Below are positions 18,564 through 28,442 of a stretch of 64,000 nucleotides of DNA, one piece after another; the first letter of the stretch is position 1; each line of letters starts with the position of its first letter. Where the stretch lies: the NCBI RefSeq assembly GCF_020687805.1, contig NZ_JAJEWQ010000001.1, forward strand, positions 589,135-653,134, read 5' to 3'. The stretch comes from Planctobacterium marinum. GTDB taxonomy: Bacteria > Pseudomonadota > Gammaproteobacteria > Enterobacterales > Alteromonadaceae. The notes under the pieces are model-generated. The model saw only the letters and a list, made by a program, of their open reading frames with translations. It was not told the origin of the DNA and did not search any database. Made by a program: the position numbers and the translations under genes.

Positions 18564-20216
18564 TTAACAACCTTGCTTTTTGAATACCTCATCAACCAAT
18601 TTTTGTGCTTCAGCGAGCAACTCATCAAGATGCTGATCGCCCTTAAAGCTTTCAGCATAAATTTTATAGATATTTTCGGTACCGGATGGTCTGGCAGCAA
18701 ACCAACCATTTTCTGTACTGACCTTCACGCCACCGATCGCTGCACCATTTCCGGGCGCATGAGTCTGCACCTGCTTAATCGTTTCACCGGCTAATTGCTC
18801 TGAACTGACGTCATTCGCACTGAGTGACTTTAATGCATCTTTTTGTGCCGGTGAGGCAGCCACGTCGATGCGTTTGTAGGCAGGTGCTCCAAACTGTTGG
18901 GTTAACGCCTGATAATGTTCACCGGGGTCTTTTTCGGTTTTTGCCAGAATTTCAGCGCCCAATAAGCACAAAATAATCCCGTCTTTATCTGTTGCCCAGG
19001 CAGAACCATCTCGACGTAAAAAGATGCCCCCTGCACTTTCTTCCCCGGAAAAACCCAATTCAGCATTCAACATCCCCTGCACAAACCATTTAAAGCCAAC
19101 CGGCATTTCAGCAACATTACGACCCAAAGCATTGGCAACTCTGTCGATCATGGAGCTGGATACCAGGGTTTTACCTATCTGCAGTGAGCCAGGCCACTGT
19201 GGACGGTTTTGATACAAATAATGAATAGCAACCGCCAGGTAATGATTGGGGTTCATGAGTCCCACTGAAGGGGTGACGATACCATGCCGATCAAAATCAG
19301 GATCGTTACCAAATGCCAAATCGTATTTATCTTTAAGCCCAATAAGCCCGGCCATCGCATACGGTGAAGAACAATCCATTCGCAATTTGCCATCCTTATC
19401 CCGGGTCATAAATGAAAAGGTCGGGTCGACACGGCGATTAACTACATCGATATTCAATCCATAGCGATCGGCGATATGGTCCCAGTACTCTAATCCTGCG
19501 CCGCCCAGTGGGTCCGTGCCCAATTTCAGATTAGCCGCCGCAATTGTCTGCATATCTATTACCTGGTCCAGTTGCGCAATGTAATCTTGCTTGAAATCTC
19601 GTTCAGAGTATAAATCGCTGTTAACCGCCTGATTGAAGGTCACTTTCTTAATATCGCGATTTCCATCAACAATAATTTGATTTGCCCGTGTTTGAATAAT
19701 CGTCGTAACATCACTATCAGCAGGGCCACCATTGGGTGGATTATATTTAAAGCCACCATCCTCGGGGGGATTGTGTGAAGGCGTAATAACGATACCGTCT
19801 GCCTGGGCGCCGCTGCTGTTTTGGTTGTAACACAAAATAGCGTGGGAAATAACCGGTGTGGGTGTATAACCCTGATTTTGCTGAGCGACCACTGTAACGC
19901 CATTTGCAACTAACACTTCAACTGCAGTAACAAACGCCGCTTCTGACAGTGCATGAGTATCCATGCCGATAAACATAGGACCGGTTGTGCCTTGATTTAT
20001 TCTGTATTCCGCCAGCGCCTGGCTAATCGCAGCAATGTGGGTTTCATTAAAGGTGGAAGAAATTGAGCTACCTCTGTGCCCAGACGTGCCGAACGAGACC
20101 ATTTGGGTGCTGTCAGAAGCATCCGGTACCTTACTGTAATAACTGGTCATCAATCGGGGAACATTAACTAACTGCTCTCGGGAAGCCGGTTGACCGGCCT
20201 GCGGATGAAGTGCCAT
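18564..20216 (-). CDS. pgm: Phosphoglucomutase (alpha-D-glucose type)
   Basis: This enzyme interconverts glucose-1-phosphate and glucose-6-phosphate. The 550-aa length matches the bacterial Pgm family. The phosphoserine loop TPSHNPPEDGG places the catalytic serine at about residue 147, the metal-binding loop reads DPDFDRHG, and the C-terminal phosphate-binding loop reads RPSGTENIYK. It lies upstream of glgP on the same strand. In many gammaproteobacteria seqA sits directly before pgm; here the upstream neighbour is ybfF in the opposite direction. Confidence 0.96.
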   Translation of the reverse strand: MALHPQAGQPASREQLVNVPRLMTSYYSKVPDASDSTQMVSFGTSGHRGSSISSTFNETHIAAISQALAEYRINQGTTGPMFIGMDTHALSEAAFVTAVEVLVANGVTVVAQQNQGYTPTPVISHAILCYNQNSSGAQADGIVITPSHNPPEDGGFKYNPPNGGPADSDVTTIIQTRANQIIVDGNRDIKKVTFNQAVNSDLYSERDFKQDYIAQLDQVIDMQTIAAANLKLGTDPLGGAGLEYWDHIADRYGLNIDVVNRRVDPTFSFMTRDKDGKLRMDCSSPYAMAGLIGLKDKYDLAFGNDPDFDRHGIVTPSVGLMNPNHYLAVAIHYLYQNRPQWPGSLQIGKTLVSSSMIDRVANALGRNVAEMPVGFKWFVQGMLNAELGFSGEESAGGIFLRRDGSAWATDKDGIILCLLGAEILAKTEKDPGEHYQALTQQFGAPAYKRIDVAASPAQKDALKSLSANDVSSEQLAGETIKQVQTHAPGNGAAIGGVKVSTENGWFAARPSGTENIYKIYAESFKGDQHLDELLAEAQKLVDEVFKKQGC

Positions 20217-20461
20217 ATCAATAAATCCTATTTTTTAAGACAATAAACGAAGCGACGATTGCAGGGGTAACGGGGAATAATATTGTATCTGCCGACAGCA
20301 GCACAGTATCACTCTTGTTCTGGTTCATTGGCAGTATCAGGGCTGTTTTCATGTCCAAAATGCAAATACCAGTATTTTTATACTTGTTAAATTAACCTAT
20401 TGCCTACACATTTCAATTAAATTTATAAAATAACATCGCTGACCAGTAAATAAGTAACCAT

Positions 20462-21232
20462 ATGACTTTGAATTATGACGTTAAGGGCCGAGGAGAGCCG
20501 ATTGTATTGCTACATGGATTGTTTGGTAGCCTGGAAAACCTGGGCGTGATTGCCAGGCAGCTTGCCGGCGAATATCAGGTAATTAGTATTGATTTGCCGG
20601 ACCATGGAAAATCCCCGTTTTCTGACACCTTCAGTTTTGAGCACTATGCGCAAAGTGTTGCCGCAACACTGCAAAGTATTGAAGTATCCCAGGTGAATTT
20701 ACTGGGTCACTCACTGGGAGGCAAAGTGGCAATGCATCTGGCGTTATCACAACCTTCACTGGTGAAGCGACTCATGGTGGCAGACATCGCACCGGTGCAA
20801 TACTCACCGAGGCATCAGAATGTGTTTAATGGTCTGCAAAATGTTGATCTGGCACAAATCAACAGTCGTCAGCAAGCGGATAAACTGATGGCGGAATTCA
20901 TCATGGAACCCGGCGTGCGACAGTTTTTATTAAAAAGTTTATACAAGCAGGATGACGGCAGTTATGCCTGGCGTTTTAATTTAGATCTGTTAATCCGTGA
21001 CTATGCCATTCTGTCGCAGGCGATCCTGGGTAGTGCCCCTTACCGGGCCAGAACTCTATTTATTAAAGGTGGTAACAGTGACTATATCACCCGAGACCAT
21101 CAACCAGCTATTGGGGCGCTTTTTCCGCACGCGGAAGCAAAAGTCATTAATGGCACGGGGCACTGGTTACACGCAGAAAAACCCAACGTGTTCGCGGGAA
21201 TTGTTTCAAGATTTTTAGAAGACAGTGACTAA
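20462..21232 (+). CDS. ybfF: Alpha/beta-hydrolase esterase YbfF
   Basis: This 256-aa esterase has the oxyanion segment HGLFGS, the nucleophile elbow GHSLGGK (Ser about residue 84) and the final histidine in GTGHWLHAEKP. The sequence and the position next to fldA and fur match E. coli YbfF, an acyl-CoA/ester hydrolase. It is cytosolic, without signal peptide. Confidence 0.92.
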   Translation: MTLNYDVKGRGEPIVLLHGLFGSLENLGVIARQLAGEYQVISIDLPDHGKSPFSDTFSFEHYAQSVAATLQSIEVSQVNLLGHSLGGKVAMHLALSQPSLVKRLMVADIAPVQYSPRHQNVFNGLQNVDLAQINSRQQADKLMAEFIMEPGVRQFLLKSLYKQDDGSYAWRFNLDLLIRDYAILSQAILGSAPYRARTLFIKGGNSDYITRDHQPAIGALFPHAEAKVINGTGHWLHAEKPNVFAGIVSRFLEDSD

Positions 21233-21243
21233 ATCGTCAAGAT

Positions 21244-21262
21244 GATAATGAAAATCAATTGC
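21244..21262 (+). promoter_or_regulatory. Putative Fur box before DUF2788-fldA
   Basis: GATAATGAAAATCAATTGC matches 15 of 19 positions of the Fur consensus (GATAATGATAATCATTATC). It lies just upstream of the -35 box of the promoter at 21267-21295. Confidence 0.5.
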
Positions 21263-21266
21263 ACAA

Positions 21267-21295
21267 TTAACAACAAGTCGCGTCTGTGCTATAGT
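21267..21295 (+). promoter_or_regulatory. Promoter of DUF2788-fldA
   Basis: TTAACA and TATAGT are separated by 17 bp, giving a good sigma-70 promoter 35 bp before the DUF2788 start codon. Confidence 0.6.
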
Positions 21296-21330
21296 GCGCG
21301 CCAATTTAAAAGGGTCGAACCAAGAACGCC

Positions 21331-21540
21331 ATGCTAAGCGAGTACTATGAACAGATAGAAGCCATTGTAATGTATCTGGCATTGAGTGGTTTATTCGTAT
21401 TAATGGGGTTTGCAGTACATGATGTACTGAAAAAGAACAACATCCCAATGGGCGGCAGAATTGTAGTATATTCTGTGCTGTTTTTTGGTTGTGTCGGATT
21501 TTTAGCCAAAGGCGTAATCCAGGTATTTTTTAGCGCCTGA
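21331..21540 (+). CDS. DUF2788 small membrane protein
   Basis: This 69-aa protein has two membrane helices (IVMYLALSGLFVLMGFAVHDV and RIVVYSVLFFGCVGFLAKG, the latter about residues 43-61). It matches the DUF2788 family of gammaproteobacteria, commonly found before fldA. Function is unknown. It lies 90 bp upstream of fldA on the same strand. Confidence 0.85.
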   Translation: MLSEYYEQIEAIVMYLALSGLFVLMGFAVHDVLKKNNIPMGGRIVVYSVLFFGCVGFLAKGVIQVFFSA

Positions 21541-21630
21541 TGCCTGACATCAGCGCTTTTTATTAGATTTAGTAACTTATCAGGCCTGAACCAGTTCAGG
21601 AATAATGTTTTAGAGTGAGTATATAAGTTT

Positions 21631-22155
21631 ATGGCAATCGTCGGACTGTTTTTTGGTAGTGACACGGGGAATACCGAACACGTCGCCAAAATGATTCAGA
21701 AAGAAATAGGCAAAAATGTCATCGAAATTCATGACATTGCTAAAAGCACAAAAGAAGATATTGAGAAGTATGATTTCTTACTTTTAGGTATCCCTACCTG
21801 GTACTATGGTGAAGCCCAATGTGACTGGGATGACTTTTTCCCTGAGCTGGAAGAAATTGACTTTACAGACAAACTGGTGGGTATTTTTGGTTGTGGTGAT
21901 CAGGAAGACTATGCTGAATATTTCTTAGATGCCATGGGCATGGTCAGAGATATCGTAGAGACAAAAGGCGCCATCATCGTTGGGCATTGGTCAACTGAAG
22001 GCTATGATTTTGAAGCGTCCAAAGGCCTTGTTGATGATAACCACTTTGTTGGTTTGGGCATTGATGAGGACCGCCAGCCAGAATTAACAGAACAAAGAGT
22101 TAAAGCCTGGTCAAAGCAAATATTTGATGAAATGTGTCTGGCTGAATTAGCCTGA
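21631..22155 (+). CDS. fldA: Flavodoxin I
   Basis: This 174-aa FMN-binding electron carrier has the phosphate-binding loop GSDTGNTEHVA at residues 9-19, the aromatic loop PTWYYGEAQ, and the GCGDQEDYAEYF segment that stacks on FMN. It can replace ferredoxin under iron limitation, and fur lies downstream after one inserted gene. A bidirectional terminator follows the stop. Confidence 0.96.
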   Translation: MAIVGLFFGSDTGNTEHVAKMIQKEIGKNVIEIHDIAKSTKEDIEKYDFLLLGIPTWYYGEAQCDWDDFFPELEEIDFTDKLVGIFGCGDQEDYAEYFLDAMGMVRDIVETKGAIIVGHWSTEGYDFEASKGLVDDNHFVGLGIDEDRQPELTEQRVKAWSKQIFDEMCLAELA

Positions 22156-22171
22156 TTCAGATTGATAACTC

Positions 22172-22198
22172 AAAAAAGGGAGCCTCGCTCCCTTTTTT
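22172..22198. terminator. Bidirectional terminator between fldA and chemoreceptor
   Basis: AAAAAAGGGAGC, loop CTC, GCTCCCTTTTTT forms a perfect 12-bp stem with T-runs on both strands, serving both convergent genes. Confidence 0.95.
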
Positions 22199-22215
22199 GT
22201 TTTCTGACACCTAAA

Positions 22216-24237
22216 TTAAACTTTAAATCGCGTTACCGCGTCCTGCAATTGCGCCATCAGGCAATTGACTTCTTCGGTCGCTGTATTCGACTGTTCTGTC
22301 AGTGCTGCGCTGTTATCCGCCAGATCAACAATGGTGTTCAAACGTTTCGATACATCATTAAGCACCCTGTCCTGTTCGCCTGAATCTTTCACAATGCGAT
22401 GATTCACGTCTGACAGTTCTTCGATAATATTTGTGATCTGAGAAACCTTGCTGTTTACTTCGCGGATCATTGCCACACTCTTATCTGACAACTCTTTACC
22501 TTCTTCAATAGTCCGTACAGCTTTATCAGCATCAGATTGCAAACTGCCAATCATGGTTTCGATTTCTTGTGTGGAATTCTGTGTCTTTGTCGCCAGGGTT
22601 CTAACTTCATCCGCCACAACGGCGAAGCCCCGGCCTTGCTCACCCGCCCGGGCCGCTTCGATAGCGGCATTGAGTGCCAGTAAATTTGTTTGCTCAGCAA
22701 TACTCTTAATCACATCCAGGATGCCGCCGATATTGCGACTGTTTTCAGCCAGGTTTGAGATAACCTCCCGGGAATAATCTGCCTGCGTCGCCTGTTGCTG
22801 AATTTGCTTTTCACCCTGGGCAGCAAGCCCACTTGCCTGCGCGGATTGTTGTGCCACTTCATTGAGTTTTTCCATTCCCATGCGGATTTGCTCAACGTTA
22901 TCCTGGCTACTTTTTCTGACTAATTCGGTACTTTCTGCAGTAAGGTGGATTTCCTCCCGCTGTTTATCCACTTTTTCAAGCGCTTCATGACCCAACTCTA
23001 CAGTTTGCGCAGTTGCAGCATTTAATCCCTCCTGCTGTTCAAGGATATGTACCACCAACTGATGCAGGTTCTCTGAAAGTACATTAACCTGCTTCGATAA
23101 GTCACCAAATTCACAGTTGCTGGAAGCATCCGCCTTATGCGTCAGATCACCTGAGCTGATTACACGCAAGCTGCGGGCAATTCGGCCAATTGGCACAGAG
23201 ATACTCTTGTAGACTACAAAGCCTGTGCCGACAGCCAGACCCGTGCCCAACAACATAATAATGACACCGATAGTGATGTTACTCTCGATAATCTCCAGTA
23301 TTTCGTTCTGCCCGGCCAGGGTGCTGTCATTAACTTCGTCAAACAACGCTTTAAAATGCTCGATTGCCTGATCCAGGCTGGTTTCAGAGGCTGTTTTGGC
23401 CTGTTGTGCGCTGGCCAGTTTGTCCAGTTTAAATCGGTGCATAGCAATGACACCATTGCTGCCAAAAATCAGCGGCCTGAGTTTTGCCAGTTGTTCTTTG
23501 TAATCTTCTACTAATCCATCAGTATCTACCGACTCAGCGAGCCGCGATACAAACTGATCAGCTTCATCGATATTACTCATGGAAAACTCCATGGTACTGG
23601 CGATGTCTTCTGATACTTTGGGGTCCTGGGTAACAACCAATTCGTTCGTGGAATTAAGCAACGTAATCAGCAGCGTATCTATGTTGTTGCCGGCTCCCGC
23701 CAGACTCTTCAGGTTGTCGTCGCTCTCCGCACCCGGCATATACGCTAAATCCAGTAAGGGTGCGCTGGTATCATCCACTGCCAGCGAAACCTTGTCCATG
23801 TAGCTGATTATACTGTCCCGCTGATTTAAAAAACTCTGTCTTTCTAAATACATGTTTTTCGCATTCTGTAGGTAGGACTCCACTGAACGCTTGCCGTCAC
23901 TCAAATAACGAAGCTGACCATCGCCCATCGGCATGCGCTGTAAATCGCGTAGCGTTCCTTCAAACTCACCGAGTAGTTCGTCGAATTGTGCTTTATTGCT
24001 ATTAAGTGCTGACAGATTATCCAGGTAATAACCGCTTAAAGACGCTTTGCCCAGATTGAGCAACTGGGTTTGGATTTTCAGAACCTGACTTTGCAGAGGC
24101 ATTTTTTCATTTATCACCGACTCAGATGACTCGCGAATATCCGAAAGGCCAACATATGACATGACATTGGTGATAAACAACACAAAACCCAGCAAGATAA
24201 AGCCGAGAATTGTTTTCGCTACTACTGTAAATCGCAT
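22216..24237 (-). CDS. Methyl-accepting chemotaxis protein
   Basis: This 673-aa chemoreceptor has membrane helices at about residues 9-30 and 325-345, framing a large helical periplasmic sensor of about 295 aa. A HAMP domain follows, and the signalling domain carries [20 protein letters not shown] at the hairpin tip. The ligand is unknown. It interrupts the usual fldA-fur adjacency on the opposite strand. A flagellar-type (sigma-28) promoter candidate lies 51 bp upstream. Ribosome site AAGGAAAG precedes the ATG. Confidence 0.95.
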   Translation of the reverse strand: MRFTVVAKTILGFILLGFVLFITNVMSYVGLSDIRESSESVINEKMPLQSQVLKIQTQLLNLGKASLSGYYLDNLSALNSNKAQFDELLGEFEGTLRDLQRMPMGDGQLRYLSDGKRSVESYLQNAKNMYLERQSFLNQRDSIISYMDKVSLAVDDTSAPLLDLAYMPGAESDDNLKSLAGAGNNIDTLLITLLNSTNELVVTQDPKVSEDIASTMEFSMSNIDEADQFVSRLAESVDTDGLVEDYKEQLAKLRPLIFGSNGVIAMHRFKLDKLASAQQAKTASETSLDQAIEHFKALFDEVNDSTLAGQNEILEIIESNITIGVIIMLLGTGLAVGTGFVVYKSISVPIGRIARSLRVISSGDLTHKADASSNCEFGDLSKQVNVLSENLHQLVVHILEQQEGLNAATAQTVELGHEALEKVDKQREEIHLTAESTELVRKSSQDNVEQIRMGMEKLNEVAQQSAQASGLAAQGEKQIQQQATQADYSREVISNLAENSRNIGGILDVIKSIAEQTNLLALNAAIEAARAGEQGRGFAVVADEVRTLATKTQNSTQEIETMIGSLQSDADKAVRTIEEGKELSDKSVAMIREVNSKVSQITNIIEELSDVNHRIVKDSGEQDRVLNDVSKRLNTIVDLADNSAALTEQSNTATEEVNCLMAQLQDAVTRFKV

Positions 24238-24288
24238 ATCTTTCCTTGCCTCATTATTTTTCTAATTGGCATTCAATCGGTTAGGTTT

Positions 24289-24316
24289 GTATCGACCAAA
24301 CCCAGGTTACCCTTTA
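24289..24316 (-). promoter_or_regulatory. Candidate sigma-28 (FliA) promoter of the chemoreceptor
   Basis: On the minus strand TAAAGGGT and GTCGATAC resemble TAAAGTTT and GCCGATAA (6 of 8 each), spaced by 12 instead of 11 bp. The position, 51 bp before the start codon, fits a chemotaxis gene. Confidence 0.35.
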
Positions 24317-24502
24317 ATGTTGCCTTCGGGCCTGAATAAACATGTTCCAACATAGGGCTTTAAATCTCTGATTTTCTTAGCATACTCTCTTAATTCTAGC
24401 CTAGTATAGCGCCATGTGGTACAACCAGTTAACTTGTTTTTAACAAATAGCCAATATTTTTATTCTGAATACCCCCCTTTCAATCCTGTAGAAGTCACTT
24501 AT

Positions 24503-24521
24503 AATAACGATAATTAATGTC
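24503..24521 (+). promoter_or_regulatory. Putative Fur autoregulatory box
   Basis: AATAACGATAATTAATGTC matches 14 of 19 positions of the Fur consensus and lies 16 bp before the fur start codon, as expected for autoregulation. Confidence 0.5.
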
Positions 24522-24536
24522 TGAAAAGCCAAGAAC

Positions 24537-24956
24537 ATGGATCAAAATCAAGAACTAAAGAAAGCCGGCCTGAAGGTTACGCTGCCCCGTCTAAAGATAC
24601 TGGAAATTTTAAAAGAACCGAAAAATCAGCACATTAGCGCAGAAGATGTCTATAAGATTTTGTTAGAGCAAGGCGAAGATATTGGCCTGGCGACTGTGTA
24701 CCGCGTATTAAACCAGTTTGATGATGCGGGTATCCTGGACAGACACCACTTCGAAGGTGGTAAATCCGTATTTGAAATCAGTGATAAAAATCATCACGAC
24801 CATCTGGTTTGCCTTGATTGCGGTAAAGTCATTGAATTTGAAGATGACGTTATCGAAACCCGCCAGAAGGAAATCTGTGAAGCGCATGGTATTAAACTAA
24901 CCAACCATAGCTTGTATCTATATGGCAGATGTATTGACGGTAAATGTAATCACTAA
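24537..24956 (+). CDS. fur: Ferric uptake regulator
   Basis: This 139-aa Fe(II)-responsive repressor has the winged helix ISAEDVYKILLEQGEDIGLA, the recognition segment ATVYRVLNQF, the histidine cluster HHDHLVCLDCGK with metal-binding cysteines, and a C-terminal CIDGKCNH pair. Length and sequence are those of gammaproteobacterial Fur. It is monocistronic, ended by a clear terminator. Confidence 0.98.
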   Translation: MDQNQELKKAGLKVTLPRLKILEILKEPKNQHISAEDVYKILLEQGEDIGLATVYRVLNQFDDAGILDRHHFEGGKSVFEISDKNHHDHLVCLDCGKVIEFEDDVIETRQKEICEAHGIKLTNHSLYLYGRCIDGKCNH

Positions 24957-25023
24957 TTCGCTGTCTAAGCAGATTAGTGATTACAGGTAGGATACTACTC
25001 TTAATCTGTTAAATATTTACCCC

Positions 25024-25053
25024 AAGGCTGGCCGATCAGGACCAGCCTTTTTT
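25024..25053 (+). terminator. fur terminator
   Basis: AAGGCTGG and CCAGCCTT form an 8-bp stem with a 10-nt loop followed by T residues, ending at the convergent alr stop codon. Confidence 0.85.
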
Positions 25054-26161
25054 ACGTCTCCGAAAGGATATAGGTTTTCGGTACACGCAGCGGCATTCGG
25101 GTAACCAATTCATAACCAATAGTATCAGCCCAACGTGCCACTTCGTTTGCACTTAACGATTCCCCCCACAGAGTTACCGTATCGCCCATTCTCACTTCCG
25201 GAATATGCGTAATATCAATACTCAGCATATCCATGGAAACCCTGCCCGCCAAACAGGCTCGTTTTCCTCGCACTAACACCGGGGTGCCACTTTTGGCATT
25301 CCGGGGATATCCGTCACCATAGCCTATTGCCACAGTCGCTATGCGCGAAGGTTGCGGTGCCTCCCACGTACTGCCATAACCAACGCGTTCGCCTTTATCA
25401 ATAGTGCGTATCGCAATGATTTTTGACTGAAGTGACATGACTGGTAGCAGTTTATCTGCCTCGGGATGCGGAACGTCGAAAGGTGACAAGCCATAAAGCA
25501 TTATGCCGGGCCTGACAAAATCACTGCGCCCCTCGTCCCAGCCCAGGATAGTGCCGGAATTCCCAATACTGGTTGAAATATCACTGGCTCCGGAGGCGAT
25601 GATGTGTTTTTTAACCTGTTTAAATATCGCCAGTTGCTGCGCAGTGTATGGTTCATCCAGTAAATCTGCGCTGGCCATATGGGTCATCAAGGTGACCAGG
25701 TCTCGCGTTTTATTTGATTGTTTTAAGCGCTGATACAAACGCAAAGCTGAATCGGGATACACGCCAAGCCGATGCATTCCGGTATCGATTTTAAGCCAGG
25801 CCGATAAGGGTTTAGTCAGCGACTGCTTTTCCAAAGCATTAACCTGATACTCACTGTGAAATACAACCGAAAAATCAAAGGCTGCAGCCTGGGCTAACTC
25901 GTTTTCACTGAAACAGCCTTCCAGCAATAAAACCGGGCGTGTTAGCCCGGCATCCCGTAAATGCATGGCTTCTTCAATACTGGAAACCGCAAACATTTCC
26001 ACCCGGTCCTGGATAGCAAACGCCACTTCCACAGCACCATGTCCATAAGCGTTGGCTTTTAACACGGCAACGATTTTGCTTAGCGGGCTGCTCTTTTTAG
26101 CAATGGCCAGGTTATGGCGCAGAGCATCAAGATTAATTGTCATAGAAGCTGGGCGAGACAA
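25052..26161 (-). CDS. alr: Alanine racemase
   Basis: This PLP enzyme makes D-alanine for peptidoglycan. The PLP lysine is Lys35 in VLKANAYGHG, and the second catalytic residue is the tyrosine of RVGYGSTW. The 369-aa length is typical. The frame opens with TTG at 26161, preceded 10 bp upstream by AGGGA; ATG at 26143 is an alternative start without a good ribosome site. The 236-bp leader before it contains two palindromes (26337-26381). Confidence 0.96.
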   Translation of the reverse strand: MSRPASMTINLDALRHNLAIAKKSSPLSKIVAVLKANAYGHGAVEVAFAIQDRVEMFAVSSIEEAMHLRDAGLTRPVLLLEGCFSENELAQAAAFDFSVVFHSEYQVNALEKQSLTKPLSAWLKIDTGMHRLGVYPDSALRLYQRLKQSNKTRDLVTLMTHMASADLLDEPYTAQQLAIFKQVKKHIIASGASDISTSIGNSGTILGWDEGRSDFVRPGIMLYGLSPFDVPHPEADKLLPVMSLQSKIIAIRTIDKGERVGYGSTWEAPQPSRIATVAIGYGDGYPRNAKSGTPVLVRGKRACLAGRVSMDMLSIDITHIPEVRMGDTVTLWGESLSANEVARWADTIGYELVTRMPLRVPKTYILSET

Positions 26162-26336
26162 GACTGTTTATTCCCTTACTAAATAGGTACGCTGCGAAAA
26201 ACTAAGAAACGAATTACTTATTTGAGTCCGATTGCTGTTTTGAGCACTAATTCTGTGTCACCCGGGGCTCAATGAACGCGCAGTAACTGAATTGCGATTG
26301 TAACAGTACAACCCGGCCTGATGAAATACACCATCG

Positions 26337-26354
26337 CGATTTTATATAAAATCG
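26337..26354. repeat. Perfect 18-bp palindrome
   Basis: CGATTTTATATAAAATCG reads identically on both strands. It lies between the hydrolase stop and the alr start and overlaps the end of the neighbouring hairpin at 26354. It could be an operator for a regulator of alr or the tail of the upstream terminator. Confidence 0.6.
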
Positions 26355-26381
26355 ACATTCAGACAGCAGAAGCTGAATGTC
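26354..26381 (-). terminator. Hairpin after the hydrolase gene
   Basis: GACATTCAG and CTGAATGTC are perfect 9-bp inverted repeats with a 10-nt spacer, followed on the minus strand by ATTTTATAT. It lies 16 bp after the hydrolase stop and is probably an intrinsic terminator. Confidence 0.55.
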
Positions 26382-26397
26382 TTTACCGCTCACAGGT

Positions 26398-27249
26398 TCA
26401 TTTTTGCACAGCGTCAGATTCCCAGCCATTCAGTGTCTGGGTAATTAATCCGGCGGTCATTTGAGGCTTTTCCAGGGGAAACATATGGCCCACGCCCTTA
26501 ATTAACTGATGTTCCATTGCAGGCTGTTGCTTTAGCAAGCGCCGCACCATCGGCGGAAAGCAGGCATTAGTATGTTGTGCAGTAAAAAGCTTAGCAGGAA
26601 CGCTTAGTTTGTTACTGAATAAGTTCAGATTGTGAGGAATATTTCTAAAAATCGCGGTTTCAACTTCTGCATGATAGGCCAGTTTGGCTCCCTTGCCTTC
26701 CGCCCTGATAGCTGAGGATACATAATCTTGTACACATTCAGGGTCAAAATTCCGGAATAACGCTTTGGGTTTAAAGTATTCCAGTACCTGCTCTTTATCA
26801 TCCCAACTTACCTTGCGAATTTTAGATTTTCCCGATGGGGTTAATTTATCAATCAAAGGCGTTTTTTTGAGAACCCGAAATACGTGACTCATCATTCCCA
26901 CCATGATGGGAGGATCTAACATTATCAGCCCTTTTACCAAATCAGGTCGTTGGCAACTGGTTAAAAAGGAAATCACACCACCAAAAGAATGCCCCACTAA
27001 ATATACGGCTTCCTGACAGTTGTCCTGCAAATAACAAATTAACTCATTCACCTGATTTTGCCAGTTGTCGTTAACCGGGAATCGTTTGTCATGGCCGAAT
27101 TTTTCATGGGCATGTATCACAAAATTATCCGGGAAAAACTGCCATAACTTTTTATAACTGCTGGCCGGAAACCCATTCGCATGGGCGAAATGCAATGTAA
27201 CAGGTTTAGCGATATCTGTCGGAATCAAATTGTGTTCAGTGTTATTCAT
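26398..27249 (-). CDS. Alpha/beta-hydrolase
   Basis: This 283-aa cytosolic hydrolase has the HFAHANGFPA oxyanion region, the nucleophile elbow VGHSFGG and the terminal histidine of GVGHMFPLEKP. Substrate is unknown. It overlaps the AraC-family gene upstream by 4 bp (ATGA), so the two are translationally coupled. The divergent gene encodes an AlkB-type hydroxylase, so a role in fatty-acid or alkanol-ester metabolism is plausible. Confidence 0.88.
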   Translation of the reverse strand: MNNTEHNLIPTDIAKPVTLHFAHANGFPASSYKKLWQFFPDNFVIHAHEKFGHDKRFPVNDNWQNQVNELICYLQDNCQEAVYLVGHSFGGVISFLTSCQRPDLVKGLIMLDPPIMVGMMSHVFRVLKKTPLIDKLTPSGKSKIRKVSWDDKEQVLEYFKPKALFRNFDPECVQDYVSSAIRAEGKGAKLAYHAEVETAIFRNIPHNLNLFSNKLSVPAKLFTAQHTNACFPPMVRRLLKQQPAMEHQLIKGVGHMFPLEKPQMTAGLITQTLNGWESDAVQK

Positions 27250-28298
27250 GGTGTTGTTGCTTTATCCAGTATTTGCTGGCGAAATTGAGTGGGTGTCAGG
27301 TTAAACCAGGTTTTAAAGGCTCGCCGAAAGTTTGCTACATCGTCGTAGCCTAATGCCCAGGCAACTTGCTGTATGGTCATAGCGGACTCCGACAAATATT
27401 TCTCTGCCTGCGTTTTTTTGTGAGTTACCATTAAATCCCGAAAGCTGGTACCTTCAGCGATTAGTCTGCGGTGTAAGGTGCGGGGTGTTACGAATAATAA
27501 CTTCGCCACGTCCTGCAATGCCGGCACGCAATGCTGTTCCTGTTTTAATATAGCCTGCACTTTATGTTGCCATGATTCAGGTATGTCCGTGCTAATCTGC
27601 TTTAACTGCTGTTCAAACTGACGGGTTAATTGTTTGAGCGCCATCTCATCGGCCTGACTAAAATGGTGGTGAAGCCATTGTTTCTCCAGACCAATTACGC
27701 AGTCATGAGCGGAAAAGTACAGTGAAGTCGGCAGGTGGTGCTGAAAACTCGCGATGTAATCGGGTTTAGCAAAGTCAAAGTGAACGGCTTTGATAACCGC
27801 TGCCATGCGATCCTGCCCGGCCAGAACAGTAAACAGCTTGGCCAACGAAACCGCTACAGTTTCACAAAACGCCTGGTGCAAAGCCTGATTTTCAAAGGTG
27901 GAGCAAATTTGGATATTCAAACTGTCGGATGTTTCTTCAATCGCAGTTTTAATAAAACCGCTTCGGGTACTGATGTATTTATTCAACAGCCTGGTCGCCT
28001 GAGCCAGATCCTCGCACAACAACAAACCATACCCCAGTAAACCATGGCTTCCTATCCCCAGCATTTCTCCCAATCTTAATCCGATATCAGGCACCGGTGA
28101 CAGACGCAGCGCTTCTTCGACAAGTTGCTCATATTGTCGACGAGGGAGCCACAACGAGTCATCTTCCAACAGTTTTGGCGATGCTTCACACTCTTTTAGC
28201 CACTGCAAAGCATCAATGCCCATTGCCTGAAGTAATTTACCAATGTGCGTTATGTAATGTGCCGGGACGTACAAACTAATTCGCGGTGCTTTTATCAC
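27246..28298 (-). CDS. AraC-family transcriptional regulator
   Basis: This 350-aa protein has an N-terminal arabinose-binding-like regulatory domain of the OruR/ArgR-AraC type (about residues 20-200) and a C-terminal double helix-turn-helix with the signature IQQVAWALGYDDVANFRRAFKTW split over residues 310-340 and PTQFRQ after it. It is divergent from the AlkB-type gene with a 144-bp gap, and is the likely regulator of that gene and of its own operon. Confidence 0.92.
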   Translation of the reverse strand: MIKAPRISLYVPAHYITHIGKLLQAMGIDALQWLKECEASPKLLEDDSLWLPRRQYEQLVEEALRLSPVPDIGLRLGEMLGIGSHGLLGYGLLLCEDLAQATRLLNKYISTRSGFIKTAIEETSDSLNIQICSTFENQALHQAFCETVAVSLAKLFTVLAGQDRMAAVIKAVHFDFAKPDYIASFQHHLPTSLYFSAHDCVIGLEKQWLHHHFSQADEMALKQLTRQFEQQLKQISTDIPESWQHKVQAILKQEQHCVPALQDVAKLLFVTPRTLHRRLIAEGTSFRDLMVTHKKTQAEKYLSESAMTIQQVAWALGYDDVANFRRAFKTWFNLTPTQFRQQILDKATTP

Positions 28299-28442
28299 TA
28301 TGACAGAAGCACGTTATGCCGGTTATTGTTGACCTTGTCAATAAATGACTCCCCTTTTGTCACAAGTACACCTCCCCACAAGGCTGGCTGTTAGTTCAAT
28401 ATCTGGCGGTACCGGTTTTACTGTTACTTTGAGAAAACGTGC

